DNA of 64,000 bases from Vibrio hepatarius (GTDB lineage Bacteria; Pseudomonadota; Gammaproteobacteria; Enterobacterales; Vibrionaceae): contig NZ_JAHKPM010000021.1 of assembly GCF_018860525.1 (NCBI RefSeq), positions 1 to 64,000 of the forward strand, given 5' to 3'. The number at the start of each line of letters is the position of its first letter. Position 1 is the stretch's first letter. Positions 48,441 to 57,934 of this stretch are shown here, in pieces. The notes under the pieces were generated by a model that saw nothing but the letters and a program-made list of their open reading frames with translations, searched no databases and was not told where the DNA came from. A program made the position numbers and the translations under genes.

Positions 48441-49424
48441 ATGAATAGCCCACTAATTTCCATTCGTGATCTTTGTGTAGACTACATTACAGACGCAGGT
48501 GACGTACGTGCTTGCAGTCACGTCAGTTTTGATATTGCTCATGGAGAAGTATTTGGCTTGGCTGGGGAATCTGGCTGCGGTAAGTCCACCGTGGCCTTTT
48601 CACTAATGCGCCTACACAAGCCACCTGCTTTTATCACTGCAGGAGAAATACTCTTCAACGGTGAAGATATTCTCAACTTTAGCGACCATCGCATGAAAGC
48701 TTTTCGCTGGAGCGAAATGTCTATGGTCTTCCAAAGTGCTATGAATGCCTTAAACCCAGTCTTAACAATGGAAGAACAATTTTGCGATGTCATTATGTAT
48801 CACACCAACATGACTCGAACCCAGGCTCGCAGAAGAGCTGAAGGATTGCTTGAAATTGTTGATATCCACCCTAGCCGCTTAAGCGATTACCCGCATCAAT
48901 TTTCCGGTGGTATGCGTCAACGTCTCGTGATTGCAATTGCACTCGCACTCAACCCAAAAATGATCATTATGGATGAACCGACAACGGCCTTAGATGTCGT
49001 AGTTCAAAGGGAAATACTGCAAAAAATCTATGATCTTAAAGAGGAGTTTGGCTTTGCGATTCTTTTTATCACCCACGACCTGTCACTCATGGTCGAGTTT
49101 TCTAATCGAATTGGCATTATGTATTCGGGTGAGTTGGTGGAAGTCGCTCCATCAGAAAAAATCCTCCAAAAGCCCTACCATCCTTACACTGAAGGATTAG
49201 GAAACTCCTTTCCATCATTAACAGGTCCCAAAACCAAACTCAAAGGAATTCCGGGCAGTCCATTAAACTTGCTAGACATCCCCACAGGTTGTCGATTTCA
49301 AGCGCGTTGCCAACAAGTTCAAGACATTTGCACCAAAAAAAACAACCAACTTAGGCTAATAGAACCAAATCATTTATCAAATTGCTACCTCTATGGTGAC
49401 CCTATAGCCCAATTCAAATGCTAG
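48441..49424 (+). CDS. Chitooligosaccharide ABC transporter ATPase 1 (DppD-type)
   Basis: Energises the importer. The 327-residue protein has Walker A GESGCGKST (about residues 39-47), Q-loop VFQSAMNALNP, signature FSGGMRQR, Walker B IIMDEPTTALD and the H-loop ITHDLSLM. The C-terminal oligopeptide/dipeptide extension has spaced cysteines (GCRFQARC, ICTKK, NCYLYG) as in DppD, where an Fe-S site has been described. Starts six bases after the permease stop. Confidence 0.92.
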   Translation: MNSPLISIRDLCVDYITDAGDVRACSHVSFDIAHGEVFGLAGESGCGKSTVAFSLMRLHKPPAFITAGEILFNGEDILNFSDHRMKAFRWSEMSMVFQSAMNALNPVLTMEEQFCDVIMYHTNMTRTQARRRAEGLLEIVDIHPSRLSDYPHQFSGGMRQRLVIAIALALNPKMIIMDEPTTALDVVVQREILQKIYDLKEEFGFAILFITHDLSLMVEFSNRIGIMYSGELVEVAPSEKILQKPYHPYTEGLGNSFPSLTGPKTKLKGIPGSPLNLLDIPTGCRFQARCQQVQDICTKKNNQLRLIEPNHLSNCYLYGDPIAQFKC

Positions 49425-49458
49425 TTTGAGATGATTAAGTGAACAATTGGAGATGATA

Positions 49459-50454
49459 ATGAGCAAAGAATATGGACAACTATTAGTCGAAGGAAAAAAT
49501 CTTATCAAGGACTTCCCAATTAATAGCAATGCGTTAAAACAACCGATGATGCGTGCCATTAATGAAGTATCTTTCAAAATGTATAAAAGCCGCGGACTTT
49601 CGGTAGTTGGAGAGTCAGGATCCGGAAAGTCGACAACGGCTAAGATGATTGCCAAAATGTTTGCTCCAAACTCAGGTTCAATCCAATACAAAGGAAAAGA
49701 TCTTGAGTCTATTCGTTCCCGTTCACAATTAATGAACTATCGAAAAGGGGTCCAAATGATTTGGCAAGACCCATTTAGTTCTCTTAACCCCACGCACAAT
49801 ATTTTTCATCACATAGCACGCCCTCTGTTAATACATAAAAAAGTCAAATCCAATAATAAACAAGAACTTAAAGAGCTCGTATATTTACTGCTAGAACAAG
49901 TTGGCCTAATCCCAGCGAAAGAAACGGCAGAAAAGTTCCCTCACCAACTCTCTGGAGGGCAGCGCCAACGAATTAATCTTGCGCGTAATATCGCTGTAGG
50001 AGCAGAAGTAGTTTTGGCCGATGAACCCACTTCTATGCTCGATGTTTCTATCCGCGCTGGTGTGCTCAATCTGCTGGAGAAGATGAAATTTGAGAAAAAG
50101 ATGTCGCTACTCTACATCACCCATGACATAGCAACAGCACGGTATATTGCAGAAGATCTCGCGGTCATGTACGTCGGTCATATGGTTGAGTGGGGAGATA
50201 CAGAAGAAATAATCCATCACCCTCAACATCCCTATACGCAACTACTTATTTCAGCCGTGCCTGATCCCAGTAAATCCATCCATGAAAAATTAAAAGGCAA
50301 CAAAGGAGAAATCCCTCTTTGGACTCCAAATTCTGTGGGTTGCCCTTTTTCTGATAGGTGCCAACATGCCACTAATCAATGCAAAGAAGCCCTGCCAGCA
50401 GTCACACAACTGTCAGACAATCATTTTGTTCGCTGTTATTTGTACCAAAAATAG
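49459..50454 (+). CDS. Chitooligosaccharide ABC transporter ATPase 2 (DppF-type)
   Basis: Partner ATPase. The 331-residue protein has Walker A GESGSGKST, Q-loop WQDPFSSLNP, signature LSGGQRQR, Walker B VLADEPTSMLD and a Cys-containing C-terminus (GCPFSDRCQHATNQC). The frame opens at TTG 49447; the ATG at 49459 has GGAG eight bases before it. Follows ATPase 1 by 34 bases. Confidence 0.92.
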   Translation: MSKEYGQLLVEGKNLIKDFPINSNALKQPMMRAINEVSFKMYKSRGLSVVGESGSGKSTTAKMIAKMFAPNSGSIQYKGKDLESIRSRSQLMNYRKGVQMIWQDPFSSLNPTHNIFHHIARPLLIHKKVKSNNKQELKELVYLLLEQVGLIPAKETAEKFPHQLSGGQRQRINLARNIAVGAEVVLADEPTSMLDVSIRAGVLNLLEKMKFEKKMSLLYITHDIATARYIAEDLAVMYVGHMVEWGDTEEIIHHPQHPYTQLLISAVPDPSKSIHEKLKGNKGEIPLWTPNSVGCPFSDRCQHATNQCKEALPAVTQLSDNHFVRCYLYQK

Positions 50455-50501
50455 CACCTAGTCTCTTGGAAGGGATACCAATAGGAAAGTCAGAGGTGTT
50501 A

Positions 50502-52214
50502 ATGCAAATACTTACAAACCATATCGGCTATGAAAAACTAGGGCCTAAGCAGGCCATTTTGATGCTTAGTGACGCTACTATAAATTCAAATTCTAGTGTT
50601 GAACTGATCAATAATAGCACTGGAAACTGTGTCGATTGTTTCGTACTTGGAGAAAAAATTCGTGTAGCAGAGTGGTTCCAAGGATACTTTTGCCAAATTG
50701 ACTTTTCATCACATCAAACTTCAGGTCATTATTATTTACGTTTAGATCACTGCCGAACCTCACCATTTAAAATTGCAAGCGGCCTACTATGTCAATCCAC
50801 CCTTTCAGATGTAGTCCATTACTTAAAATCTCAACGTTGTAGTGGCATTTACGACAAATATGATCGGCATATTCGCTTATACAATAGCGATACCCACATT
50901 AATGCTCACGGAGGCTGGTATGATGCATCAGGAGATGTTAGCAAATATTTAAGCCACCTTTCTTACGCTAATTATCTCAATCCGCAGCAGACACCAATGA
51001 TTGTATGGAATTTAGCCAAAGGGATTGAACTTCGCCAAAAAACTAAAAAATCCCAAGATTTTATGGATGAAAGAATGACCGATGAGGCCTTATTTGGTGC
51101 TGATTTCTTGATGAGAATGCAACATAGCAGCGGCTACTTTTATACTACCATTTTCGACCAATGGTCAAAAGAACCACAGAAAAGAGAAATATGCTCATAT
51201 TCGACTCAACAAGGGCATAAATCTGAAGATTATCAAGCAGGATTTCGCCAAGGTGGAGGCATTACGATTGCTGCACTCGCTGCAATCGCACGACTTAAAA
51301 GGGAAAGTGACTATAACTCTCGTGACTATCTCAACGCGGCAATATTAGGTTATGAACACCTAAAAGAGTACAACCACTATTACCTCAATGATGGGCAAGA
51401 AAATATTATTGACGAATACTGCGCGCTCATCGCCAGTGTTGAATTGTATAAAACAACCAATCAGCCCTGCTACTTAGAAGAGAGTCGAACTTGGGCAATT
51501 CAACTAGCAAAACGCCAGTGCTCAGATAAAAACATTCAACACTTCTGGTCAGCTAATAAAGATGGTTCACGTCCATACTACCACCCAGCTGAAGCTGGCC
51601 TTCCCGCTATCGTTTTAAGCGAATATCTGGACATAGAGAGGCAAGAGCACCTGAAAGAACCTATTGTAAGAATTCTGGTTCAATCATGCCGCTTTGAACT
51701 TTCAATCACTCAAAAGGTATCCAACCCATTTGGCTACCCACGCCAATATGTCAAAGAACTACATCAAGACAAAAGAGATACCTTCTTTATGGCGCAAAAT
51801 AATGAGACCGGCTACTGGTGGCAAGGAGAAAATGCACGTCTCGCTTCATTGGCTGTGATGGCTTACTTTGCTCAGCCTTTTATCGAAGATATTGAGCTAA
51901 AAACAAAAATAGCATTTTACGCTCAACATTCCATTAATTGGATACTAGGCCTTAATCCCTATGACATGTGCATGCTCGACGGTCATGGAAACAATAACCC
52001 TAACTACCTACCTCAACTTGGCTTTTATAATGCAAAAGGTGGTATTTGCAACGGTATTACCGCTGGAGTAGACGCCCCGCAAAGCATAGCATTTAACCCT
52101 CCAACTCATCAAAACGATATGTTACATAATTGGCGATGGGGAGAACAATGGCTACCTCATAGCGCATGGTACTTACTGGCGATCATTGCCCAAGAAAATC
52201 ATTTCCACCCATAG
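50502..52214 (+). CDS. Cytoplasmic GH9 beta-glucosidase/glucosaminidase
   Basis: Family 9 glycoside hydrolase without a signal peptide, so it works on imported sugar. The 570-residue protein has an N-terminal Ig-like domain (MQILTNHIGYEKLGPKQAI, about 1-90) and an (alpha/alpha)6 catalytic barrel with the nucleophile/base motif GGWYDASGD near residue 140 and the C-terminal acid region WWQGENARLASLAV. The V. cholerae counterpart, VC0615, was reported as an unusual beta-glucosidase. The frame is open from 50379, overlapping the ATPase gene, but ATG 50502 has AGAGGTG just before it. Confidence 0.88.
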   Translation: MQILTNHIGYEKLGPKQAILMLSDATINSNSSVELINNSTGNCVDCFVLGEKIRVAEWFQGYFCQIDFSSHQTSGHYYLRLDHCRTSPFKIASGLLCQSTLSDVVHYLKSQRCSGIYDKYDRHIRLYNSDTHINAHGGWYDASGDVSKYLSHLSYANYLNPQQTPMIVWNLAKGIELRQKTKKSQDFMDERMTDEALFGADFLMRMQHSSGYFYTTIFDQWSKEPQKREICSYSTQQGHKSEDYQAGFRQGGGITIAALAAIARLKRESDYNSRDYLNAAILGYEHLKEYNHYYLNDGQENIIDEYCALIASVELYKTTNQPCYLEESRTWAIQLAKRQCSDKNIQHFWSANKDGSRPYYHPAEAGLPAIVLSEYLDIERQEHLKEPIVRILVQSCRFELSITQKVSNPFGYPRQYVKELHQDKRDTFFMAQNNETGYWWQGENARLASLAVMAYFAQPFIEDIELKTKIAFYAQHSINWILGLNPYDMCMLDGHGNNNPNYLPQLGFYNAKGGICNGITAGVDAPQSIAFNPPTHQNDMLHNWRWGEQWLPHSAWYLLAIIAQENHFHP

Positions 52215-52226
52215 AAGGAAGCTAGT

Positions 52227-53129
52227 ATGAGTCATTATTATGTTGGCATTGATGGCGGAGGAACAAGTTGCCGCGCTAGGATAAAAAATCATCACGGAAA
52301 ATTAGTTGGAGAAGCGAAAAGCGGCAGTGCCAACATTTTATTGGGCGTAGGGCTTGCACTTAATTCAGTGATTGAAGCGGTAACAAACGCAGCCAATAAC
52401 GCTGGACTTGATGATACTCAATTACCACTCATGCATTTAGGCCTAGCGCTTGCTGGAGCAGAACATAAAGCCGCTTGGTATGAATTTATGTCTCAACCAC
52501 ACCCTTTTGCTTCTGCTGTACTCAACACTGATGCTTATGGTGCTTGCCTAGGTGCACACAATGGACATAGTGGTGCCATTGTTATTGCTGGGACTGGATC
52601 GTGCGGTCTTTATTTATCTGGGACAAAGCAGCATGTAGTTGGTGGGCATGAGTTTCCGATCTCAGATCAAGGTGGGGGCGCAATTATGGGATTAAGGTTA
52701 ATTCAACAAGTGATACTAGCCTCTGACAACATGCGCGACAAAACCCCGCTTTTTCATGACATTATCCAACACTTTAATCACGATATCAGCGAAATCGTCA
52801 TTTGGTCTAAACAAGCACTTCCGCGTGATTATGGCCAATTTTCTCCTTTAATATTTAGACATGCGGCTCAAGGTGACCCACTGGCAATATCGCTATTGAA
52901 ACAGACTGCAAGTGATATTGAAATGTTAATTCAAGCACTTGTTAAAAAAGGGGCGTCACAGGTTTGTCTGATGGGCAGTATTGCCGAACGCATAGTCGAC
53001 TGGCTTACCCCAGACATACATCAATGGCTTTCTGAACCGCTTTCTGATGCGTTGGAAGGAGCCTTGATGCTTGCTGGTCAGCCACAACATAATTTGTATT
53101 CTAGGAGAAATCATGGATTACCGTCTTGA
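52227..53129 (+). CDS. gspK: Glucosamine kinase GspK-like (BadF/BcrA ATPase fold)
   Basis: Phosphorylates amino sugar in the cytoplasm. The 300-residue protein of the ASKHA superfamily has phosphate loop 1 GIDGGGTSCRAR (about residues 7-18), phosphate loop 2 VIAGTGSCGLYL and the adenosine motif CLMGSIAERI. V. cholerae VC0614 (GspK) was shown to be glucosamine-specific; whether this enzyme also takes GlcNAc is not visible. Starts 12 bases after the GH9 stop; its end overlaps the hexosaminidase start by 17 bases. Confidence 0.9.
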   Translation: MSHYYVGIDGGGTSCRARIKNHHGKLVGEAKSGSANILLGVGLALNSVIEAVTNAANNAGLDDTQLPLMHLGLALAGAEHKAAWYEFMSQPHPFASAVLNTDAYGACLGAHNGHSGAIVIAGTGSCGLYLSGTKQHVVGGHEFPISDQGGGAIMGLRLIQQVILASDNMRDKTPLFHDIIQHFNHDISEIVIWSKQALPRDYGQFSPLIFRHAAQGDPLAISLLKQTASDIEMLIQALVKKGASQVCLMGSIAERIVDWLTPDIHQWLSEPLSDALEGALMLAGQPQHNLYSRRNHGLPS

Positions 53130-55044
53130 ACTTAGTGTACTCTCTGAAGATCAAAGTAGTAGCCTATTAGGTCTAACTTTATACAATCTATCAGGTTCCA
53201 CTCTTAGCAACTGGTCTTTACAATTTATTTTCGAACGCTTTATCCAGCCCGCGAGCTTCACTAATGGTCATATAAAACAGGTGGGGAGTTTTTGCGAAAT
53301 CACACCAGATAGCTGCACAATAGCCAATAATGAATGCTTTTACTGTCAATTTAATATTGATTCATTACCATTACGTTTCTATTCTCATGGAATTAAAGAA
53401 GCCTTAATTATCGACCTCAACGATAAGTTAAAACTACCCGTTGTGGTGAAACCTATTGCTCTCGCCTCGACTCATTCCTGTCAGTCTCAATTGACACCTC
53501 CTAATAAAAAAGACAGTGGATTAATCCCTAAACCAAATAAAATCATATACCTAGATGGCAACTTGGCTCTTCCTAATTCAGAAAATATGACCGTTAAAAC
53601 TTTTTTGGCAGAAAAAGCAGCATATTGGTTAAAAAAAGAACTCAATGACACTTTCAGCCATCAAAAAAAATTTAAGAATCAAAATGATATTACCTTTGCA
53701 TATCACCCAAACCTAAGAGAGTCGCACTATCACTTACTAGTAGATAGCAATGGTATAGTACTAGAAGCAAGTACACCTTGCGGATTTGTCCATGCTTGCG
53801 CCACCTTAATACAGTTAATTACAAATAAAGATGACAATTTAGTCGTTCCTCGAGTTAAAATCTTCGATCAGCCACGATTTGCCTATCGCGGTGTAATGCT
53901 CGACTGCGCTCGACACTTTCATTCTATTGAAACCATCAAAAGATTGATTAATCACCTAGCCTATTACAAATTTAACCAATTTCACTGGCATTTGACTGAT
54001 GATGAGGGATGGAGACTGGAGATCAAAGCTTTTCCACAACTAACAAAAATAGGATCTAAGCGCGGTCAGGGCTCTGAATTGAAACCTCAACTAGGTCATT
54101 TAGATTCAACTTATGGTGGTTACTATACACAACAACAAGTACGTGAAGTCATTGCCTATGCCGAGGAACGTGGAATTAGTGTCATCCCAGAGATTGATAT
54201 ACCGGGCCACTGCCGTGCAGCAATAAAGTCGCTCCCCCATTTGCTGGTAGATCTCAACGACTCCTCACAATATCGCAGTATCCAAAACTATACCGATAAT
54301 GTTCTTTCTCCCAACCTAAGCGGAACCTATCAATTTATCGATAAGGTTTTAGAGGAAGTTGCTATTCTATTTCCCTCACCTTGGATCCATGTTGGATCCG
54401 ATGAAGTACCTGAAGGGGTATGGGAGAAAAATAGTAATTGTCAGGCTTTAATGGCCCGCAGTGGTTATGAAAATATCTCTGAGCTTCAGGGACATATTCT
54501 CCATTATGCCGAGAAAAAGTTAACCAGTCTTGGCAAACGTATGCTCGGCTGGGAAGAGATCAAACAAGGTAACAAAATCAGTAAAGATACGATTATTTTT
54601 TCCTGGCAAAATGAAAAAGCCGCGCTAGATTGTGCAAAACAAGGTTTTGACGTTGTCCTTCAGCCAGCCCAAGCCACTTATCTCGATATGGTACAAGATT
54701 TTTCCCCTCACGAACCGGGAACTAACTGGGCAGGAGTTCTTACCTTAGATAAAGCCTACCAATATGAGCCTATAGCTGAAATTCCTGAAGATAATCCAAT
54801 CTATAAACACATACTCGGTATTCAGTGCGCATTGTGGTGTGAAAATATAAGCGACCAAAAAAAAATAGATTACATGTTATTTCCAAGGCTGACAGCTATT
54901 GCTGAAACCTGCTGGACATTTAAGCAACAGCGTAATTGGCAAAACTACCAGGAAAGACTCAAGCAACATTTATGCTTAATGGATAAACAGCATATTAATT
55001 ATCGTTATCCATGGAAACAAGCTTCACTCGCATACTATGACTGA
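53113..55044 (+). CDS. Beta-N-acetylhexosaminidase (GH20)
   Basis: Removes GlcNAc from chitooligosaccharides. The 643-residue protein has no signal peptide, an N-terminal beta domain (1-125), a GH20b domain and the TIM barrel with HWHLTDDEGWRLEIKAFP and the catalytic Asp-Glu in HVGSDEVPEGVW. The ATG at 53113 follows TAGGAG; an earlier in-frame ATG (53071) lies deep in gspK. It is the last gene of the operon here, followed 96 bases later by the convergent fbpC. Confidence 0.93.
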   Translation: MDYRLELSVLSEDQSSSLLGLTLYNLSGSTLSNWSLQFIFERFIQPASFTNGHIKQVGSFCEITPDSCTIANNECFYCQFNIDSLPLRFYSHGIKEALIIDLNDKLKLPVVVKPIALASTHSCQSQLTPPNKKDSGLIPKPNKIIYLDGNLALPNSENMTVKTFLAEKAAYWLKKELNDTFSHQKKFKNQNDITFAYHPNLRESHYHLLVDSNGIVLEASTPCGFVHACATLIQLITNKDDNLVVPRVKIFDQPRFAYRGVMLDCARHFHSIETIKRLINHLAYYKFNQFHWHLTDDEGWRLEIKAFPQLTKIGSKRGQGSELKPQLGHLDSTYGGYYTQQQVREVIAYAEERGISVIPEIDIPGHCRAAIKSLPHLLVDLNDSSQYRSIQNYTDNVLSPNLSGTYQFIDKVLEEVAILFPSPWIHVGSDEVPEGVWEKNSNCQALMARSGYENISELQGHILHYAEKKLTSLGKRMLGWEEIKQGNKISKDTIIFSWQNEKAALDCAKQGFDVVLQPAQATYLDMVQDFSPHEPGTNWAGVLTLDKAYQYEPIAEIPEDNPIYKHILGIQCALWCENISDQKKIDYMLFPRLTAIAETCWTFKQQRNWQNYQERLKQHLCLMDKQHINYRYPWKQASLAYYD

Positions 55045-55092
55045 AAACTATTCCAGACTATGGTACAAACCACTGCTCAGTGAGGACAAATA

Positions 55093-55131
55093 GTTAGGCT
55101 GCTCAAATTAAATCCTTTATCGCAGCCTAAC
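55093..55131. terminator. Hairpin between convergent chitin and iron operons
   Basis: GTTAGGCTGC (55093-55102) and GCAGCCTAAC (55122-55131) form a perfect 10-bp stem with a 19-base loop. No T-tract on either side (GAAAAAAG on plus, TATTTG on minus), so termination may need other factors, or the stem protects 3' ends. Confidence 0.55.
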
Positions 55132-55139
55132 GAAAAAAG

Positions 55140-56171
55140 CTAGAATGCAAGTACACCTTGTGTTTCAACTTTGACAGAAACAGGTTGGCCAATTGATAGA
55201 GGCTCAGATGAGCTAGCTAATAATCGGCTGCCGCTAGCATCAATCACATAGCGGCAATGATCACCCATAAACTGTTGCTCAAGAACCGTAACACTACTTT
55301 GCTCGGTAGCACTAATCTGGACATGTTGTGGACGCAATAACAATTCACAGTGAGCATCTATATGAATATCTTGCTGTGCCTTAGCCTCAACGAGACCCAG
55401 TTCAGTTTCAAATTCACGTTCAGAAATACGCTTTGCTAACAGATAACTTCCACCACCCAGAAAATCTGCAACAAATTTACTCGACGGCTGATAATACAGT
55501 TCGCTTGCCGTTCCATACTGTTCGATAACCCCATGATTCATAACAGCCATTTTATCGGCAAAGGCAAACGCTTCTTCTCTGCTATGTGTCACAAAGATAG
55601 CGGTAACTCCCTGTTGCTTAAAGATCTTGCGGATCTCACCGATCAATTCATGACGAACCTGAGTGTCAATATTCGAGAATGGCTCATCGAGTAATAGTAA
55701 ATCTGGCTTATAAGCTAATGAGCGAGCAATTGCGACACGTTGTTGCTGCCCACCTGAGAGCTGATGAGGATATCGTTTTTCATATCCGGTGAGGTGAACC
55801 AATTCCAACATTTCTGATACTTTAGCTAACCTAGCTTGCTTGCCAAAAGTCTTTAAGCCAAAGGCCACATTCTCTTCGACCGTCAAGTGAGGAAATAAAG
55901 CGTAGTCTTGGAATATCATACCAATGTTACGCTGTTCCGGTGGCTGCCAACAACGACCATCATCGATAAGGATCCCATTGAGACTCATAGAACCTGAACT
56001 AAGTGGCAGTAGGCCTGCAATAGCCTTAAGCAAAGTCGTTTTTCCACAGCCACTTGCGCCAAGCAAACAAACTATCTCGCCATGCTTTACATCCAAGAAT
56101 AAGGACTCCAGAACCGTCGTCTGAAGATCATATTTACAGGTTAAACTAGTGATAGATAATGCACTGCCCAT
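55140..56171 (-). CDS. fbpC: Ferric iron ABC transporter ATPase FbpC
   Basis: Energises Fe3+ uptake. The 343-residue protein has Walker A GASGCGKTT (about residues 37-45), Q-loop FQDYALFPH, signature LSGGQQQR, Walker B LLLDEPFSNID and H-loop VTHSREEA, then a TOBE-type C-terminal regulatory domain. The ATG (56171) overlaps the fbpB stop by one base (TGATG); a TTG three bases upstream is also in frame. Confidence 0.93.
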   Translation of the reverse strand: MGSALSITSLTCKYDLQTTVLESLFLDVKHGEIVCLLGASGCGKTTLLKAIAGLLPLSSGSMSLNGILIDDGRCWQPPEQRNIGMIFQDYALFPHLTVEENVAFGLKTFGKQARLAKVSEMLELVHLTGYEKRYPHQLSGGQQQRVAIARSLAYKPDLLLLDEPFSNIDTQVRHELIGEIRKIFKQQGVTAIFVTHSREEAFAFADKMAVMNHGVIEQYGTASELYYQPSSKFVADFLGGGSYLLAKRISEREFETELGLVEAKAQQDIHIDAHCELLLRPQHVQISATEQSSVTVLEQQFMGDHCRYVIDASGSRLLASSSEPLSIGQPVSVKVETQGVLAF

Positions 56172-57796
56172 CAATGTGTATGCTCCAGCGAACGGTTAAC
56201 CAAAACAAGTGGAATCAATCCAACTAAGACCAATAATACCGCAGGTAATGCGGCCAACTCTAGTTGCTCATCGGAGGCAAAGTTATAAACATAAGTTGCC
56301 AGAGTTTCAAAATTGAAAGGTCGAAGTAATAAGGCTGCATTGAGCTCTTTCATCGATTCGATAAATACCAATAAACCAGCAATCAAAGCTCCACGGCGAA
56401 TCAGAGGAAAATGGACACGCCACAGCATCTGATTAGAATTGCAGCCCATAGTGCGTGATGCCATATCAAGTGAAGGGGGCACCCTATTAAGGCTGCTTTC
56501 AATACTACCGATCGCAACAGCAGAGAACCGCACTGTTAGTGCAAAAATCAAGGCAAACATAGATCCTGAGAAGATGAGCCCAGGCTGTCCTAAGTTCATT
56601 ATTTTAGCCGTATCATTCACAATATGATCCATAAATAAAACAGGCACCATAACGCCAATCGCCAAAACCGTTCCTGGAACAGCATATCCCATGGATGATA
56701 GGCGCATAACTGCCAAGCTTTTACCGTTATTGACCAAACGATGATAAAAGTTAACCACCACCGCAACAGAAACACCAATAAGAGCTGCCGAAAATGAAAC
56801 GTATAAGCTATTAAAGGCATATTCGCGAAACTCTGGGGTCCAACTTTGGTGAAAATATTGATTGGCGTAGATGATCAATTGCAAAAGAGGTAAGAAGAAA
56901 GCTATAGCCACCAAACCCCAACACCAAGTCAATGCCAACCACTTTTTCCAGCCCTGTAATTGATAACGAAAATCTTCACTGCTGTTAAATTGATTTTGGA
57001 ATAGCTTTTGCTTCCGTCGACTATAACGTTCAGTGCTGAGCAGTAAAATAACGAATACCAACATAATTGCTGAAATCTTTGCAGCAGCAGTTAAGCTTGA
57101 ATATCCTAACCAAGTGTCGTAGACAGCTGTTGTGAGTGTATTAACCGCAAAGTAACTCACGGTACCAAAATCACCTATGGTTTCCATAGCAACCAGCGAT
57201 AGGCCAACCGCAATTGAAGGTCTAGCGAGTGGTAATGATATCCGGCGAAAACTTTCCCAAGGCGAACATTTGAGTAATCGAGCCGATTGCAATAAAGAGA
57301 CATTTTGCTCCATAAAAGAAGCTCGACATAGTAAATAAACATAAGGGTATAATACTAATGCCAGAACAAAAGTCGCACCTGGCAGGGTCCTAATATCAGG
57401 AAACCAATAGTCCCCTATTCCCCATCCCATAGTATTACGAAGAAATATTTGGACTGGCCCTGCAAAATCGAGCCAATCGGTGAAAATGTAACCAACAATA
57501 TAGCTTGGCATCGCCAAAGGTAAAACCAATGCCCACTGTAAAATACTCTCACTCGGTATACGACACATCGCCATTATCCAAGCTGAGGGGATCCCCAAAA
57601 TAGCTGACAGAAACATAGTCCCTGCAGCCAAAACAACAGTGTTAAGCGTATACGTTGGCATCACTGTAGACATAAGGTGAGAGAAGAGTTCATCTGTCTC
57701 ACCAATAGCGGTCATAAATATCGCCAAGATCGGCAAAACCAGTAGCAGAGCTAGCATCCCACTACTGGTTTTCCACAAATATATTTTCTCTTTCAT
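56171..57796 (-). CDS. fbpB: Ferric iron ABC transporter permease FbpB
   Basis: A fused permease with two membrane halves. The 541-residue protein has about 12 helices and two EAA-type loops (RLLKCSPWESFRRISLPLARP near 190 and TMGCNSNQMLWRVHFPLIRRG near 455), as expected for a protein that replaces two separate permeases. Between fbpA and fbpC; 138 bases after fbpA. Confidence 0.93.
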   Translation of the reverse strand: MKEKIYLWKTSSGMLALLLVLPILAIFMTAIGETDELFSHLMSTVMPTYTLNTVVLAAGTMFLSAILGIPSAWIMAMCRIPSESILQWALVLPLAMPSYIVGYIFTDWLDFAGPVQIFLRNTMGWGIGDYWFPDIRTLPGATFVLALVLYPYVYLLCRASFMEQNVSLLQSARLLKCSPWESFRRISLPLARPSIAVGLSLVAMETIGDFGTVSYFAVNTLTTAVYDTWLGYSSLTAAAKISAIMLVFVILLLSTERYSRRKQKLFQNQFNSSEDFRYQLQGWKKWLALTWCWGLVAIAFFLPLLQLIIYANQYFHQSWTPEFREYAFNSLYVSFSAALIGVSVAVVVNFYHRLVNNGKSLAVMRLSSMGYAVPGTVLAIGVMVPVLFMDHIVNDTAKIMNLGQPGLIFSGSMFALIFALTVRFSAVAIGSIESSLNRVPPSLDMASRTMGCNSNQMLWRVHFPLIRRGALIAGLLVFIESMKELNAALLLRPFNFETLATYVYNFASDEQLELAALPAVLLVLVGLIPLVLVNRSLEHTH

Positions 57797-57846
57797 CGCC
57801 CAACAATCATAGATGCGTATATAGACAACGCACCTTTAACACGCTC

Positions 57847-57889
57847 AAAGGTATTTTATACCCTTATATAATAGTAACCTCAAGTTACT
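57847..57889 (-). other. Two hairpins between fbpA and fbpB
   Basis: AGTAAC/GTTACT (57873-57889, five-base loop) and AAAGGTAT/ATACCCTT (57847-57865, one G-U) follow each other without T-tracts. They likely stabilise fbpA mRNA or damp permease expression. Confidence 0.5.
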
Positions 57890-57934
57890 CGGGTAAAGAA
57901 TCATTTTAGGCTGAACAAAAGAAACGTTACATAT

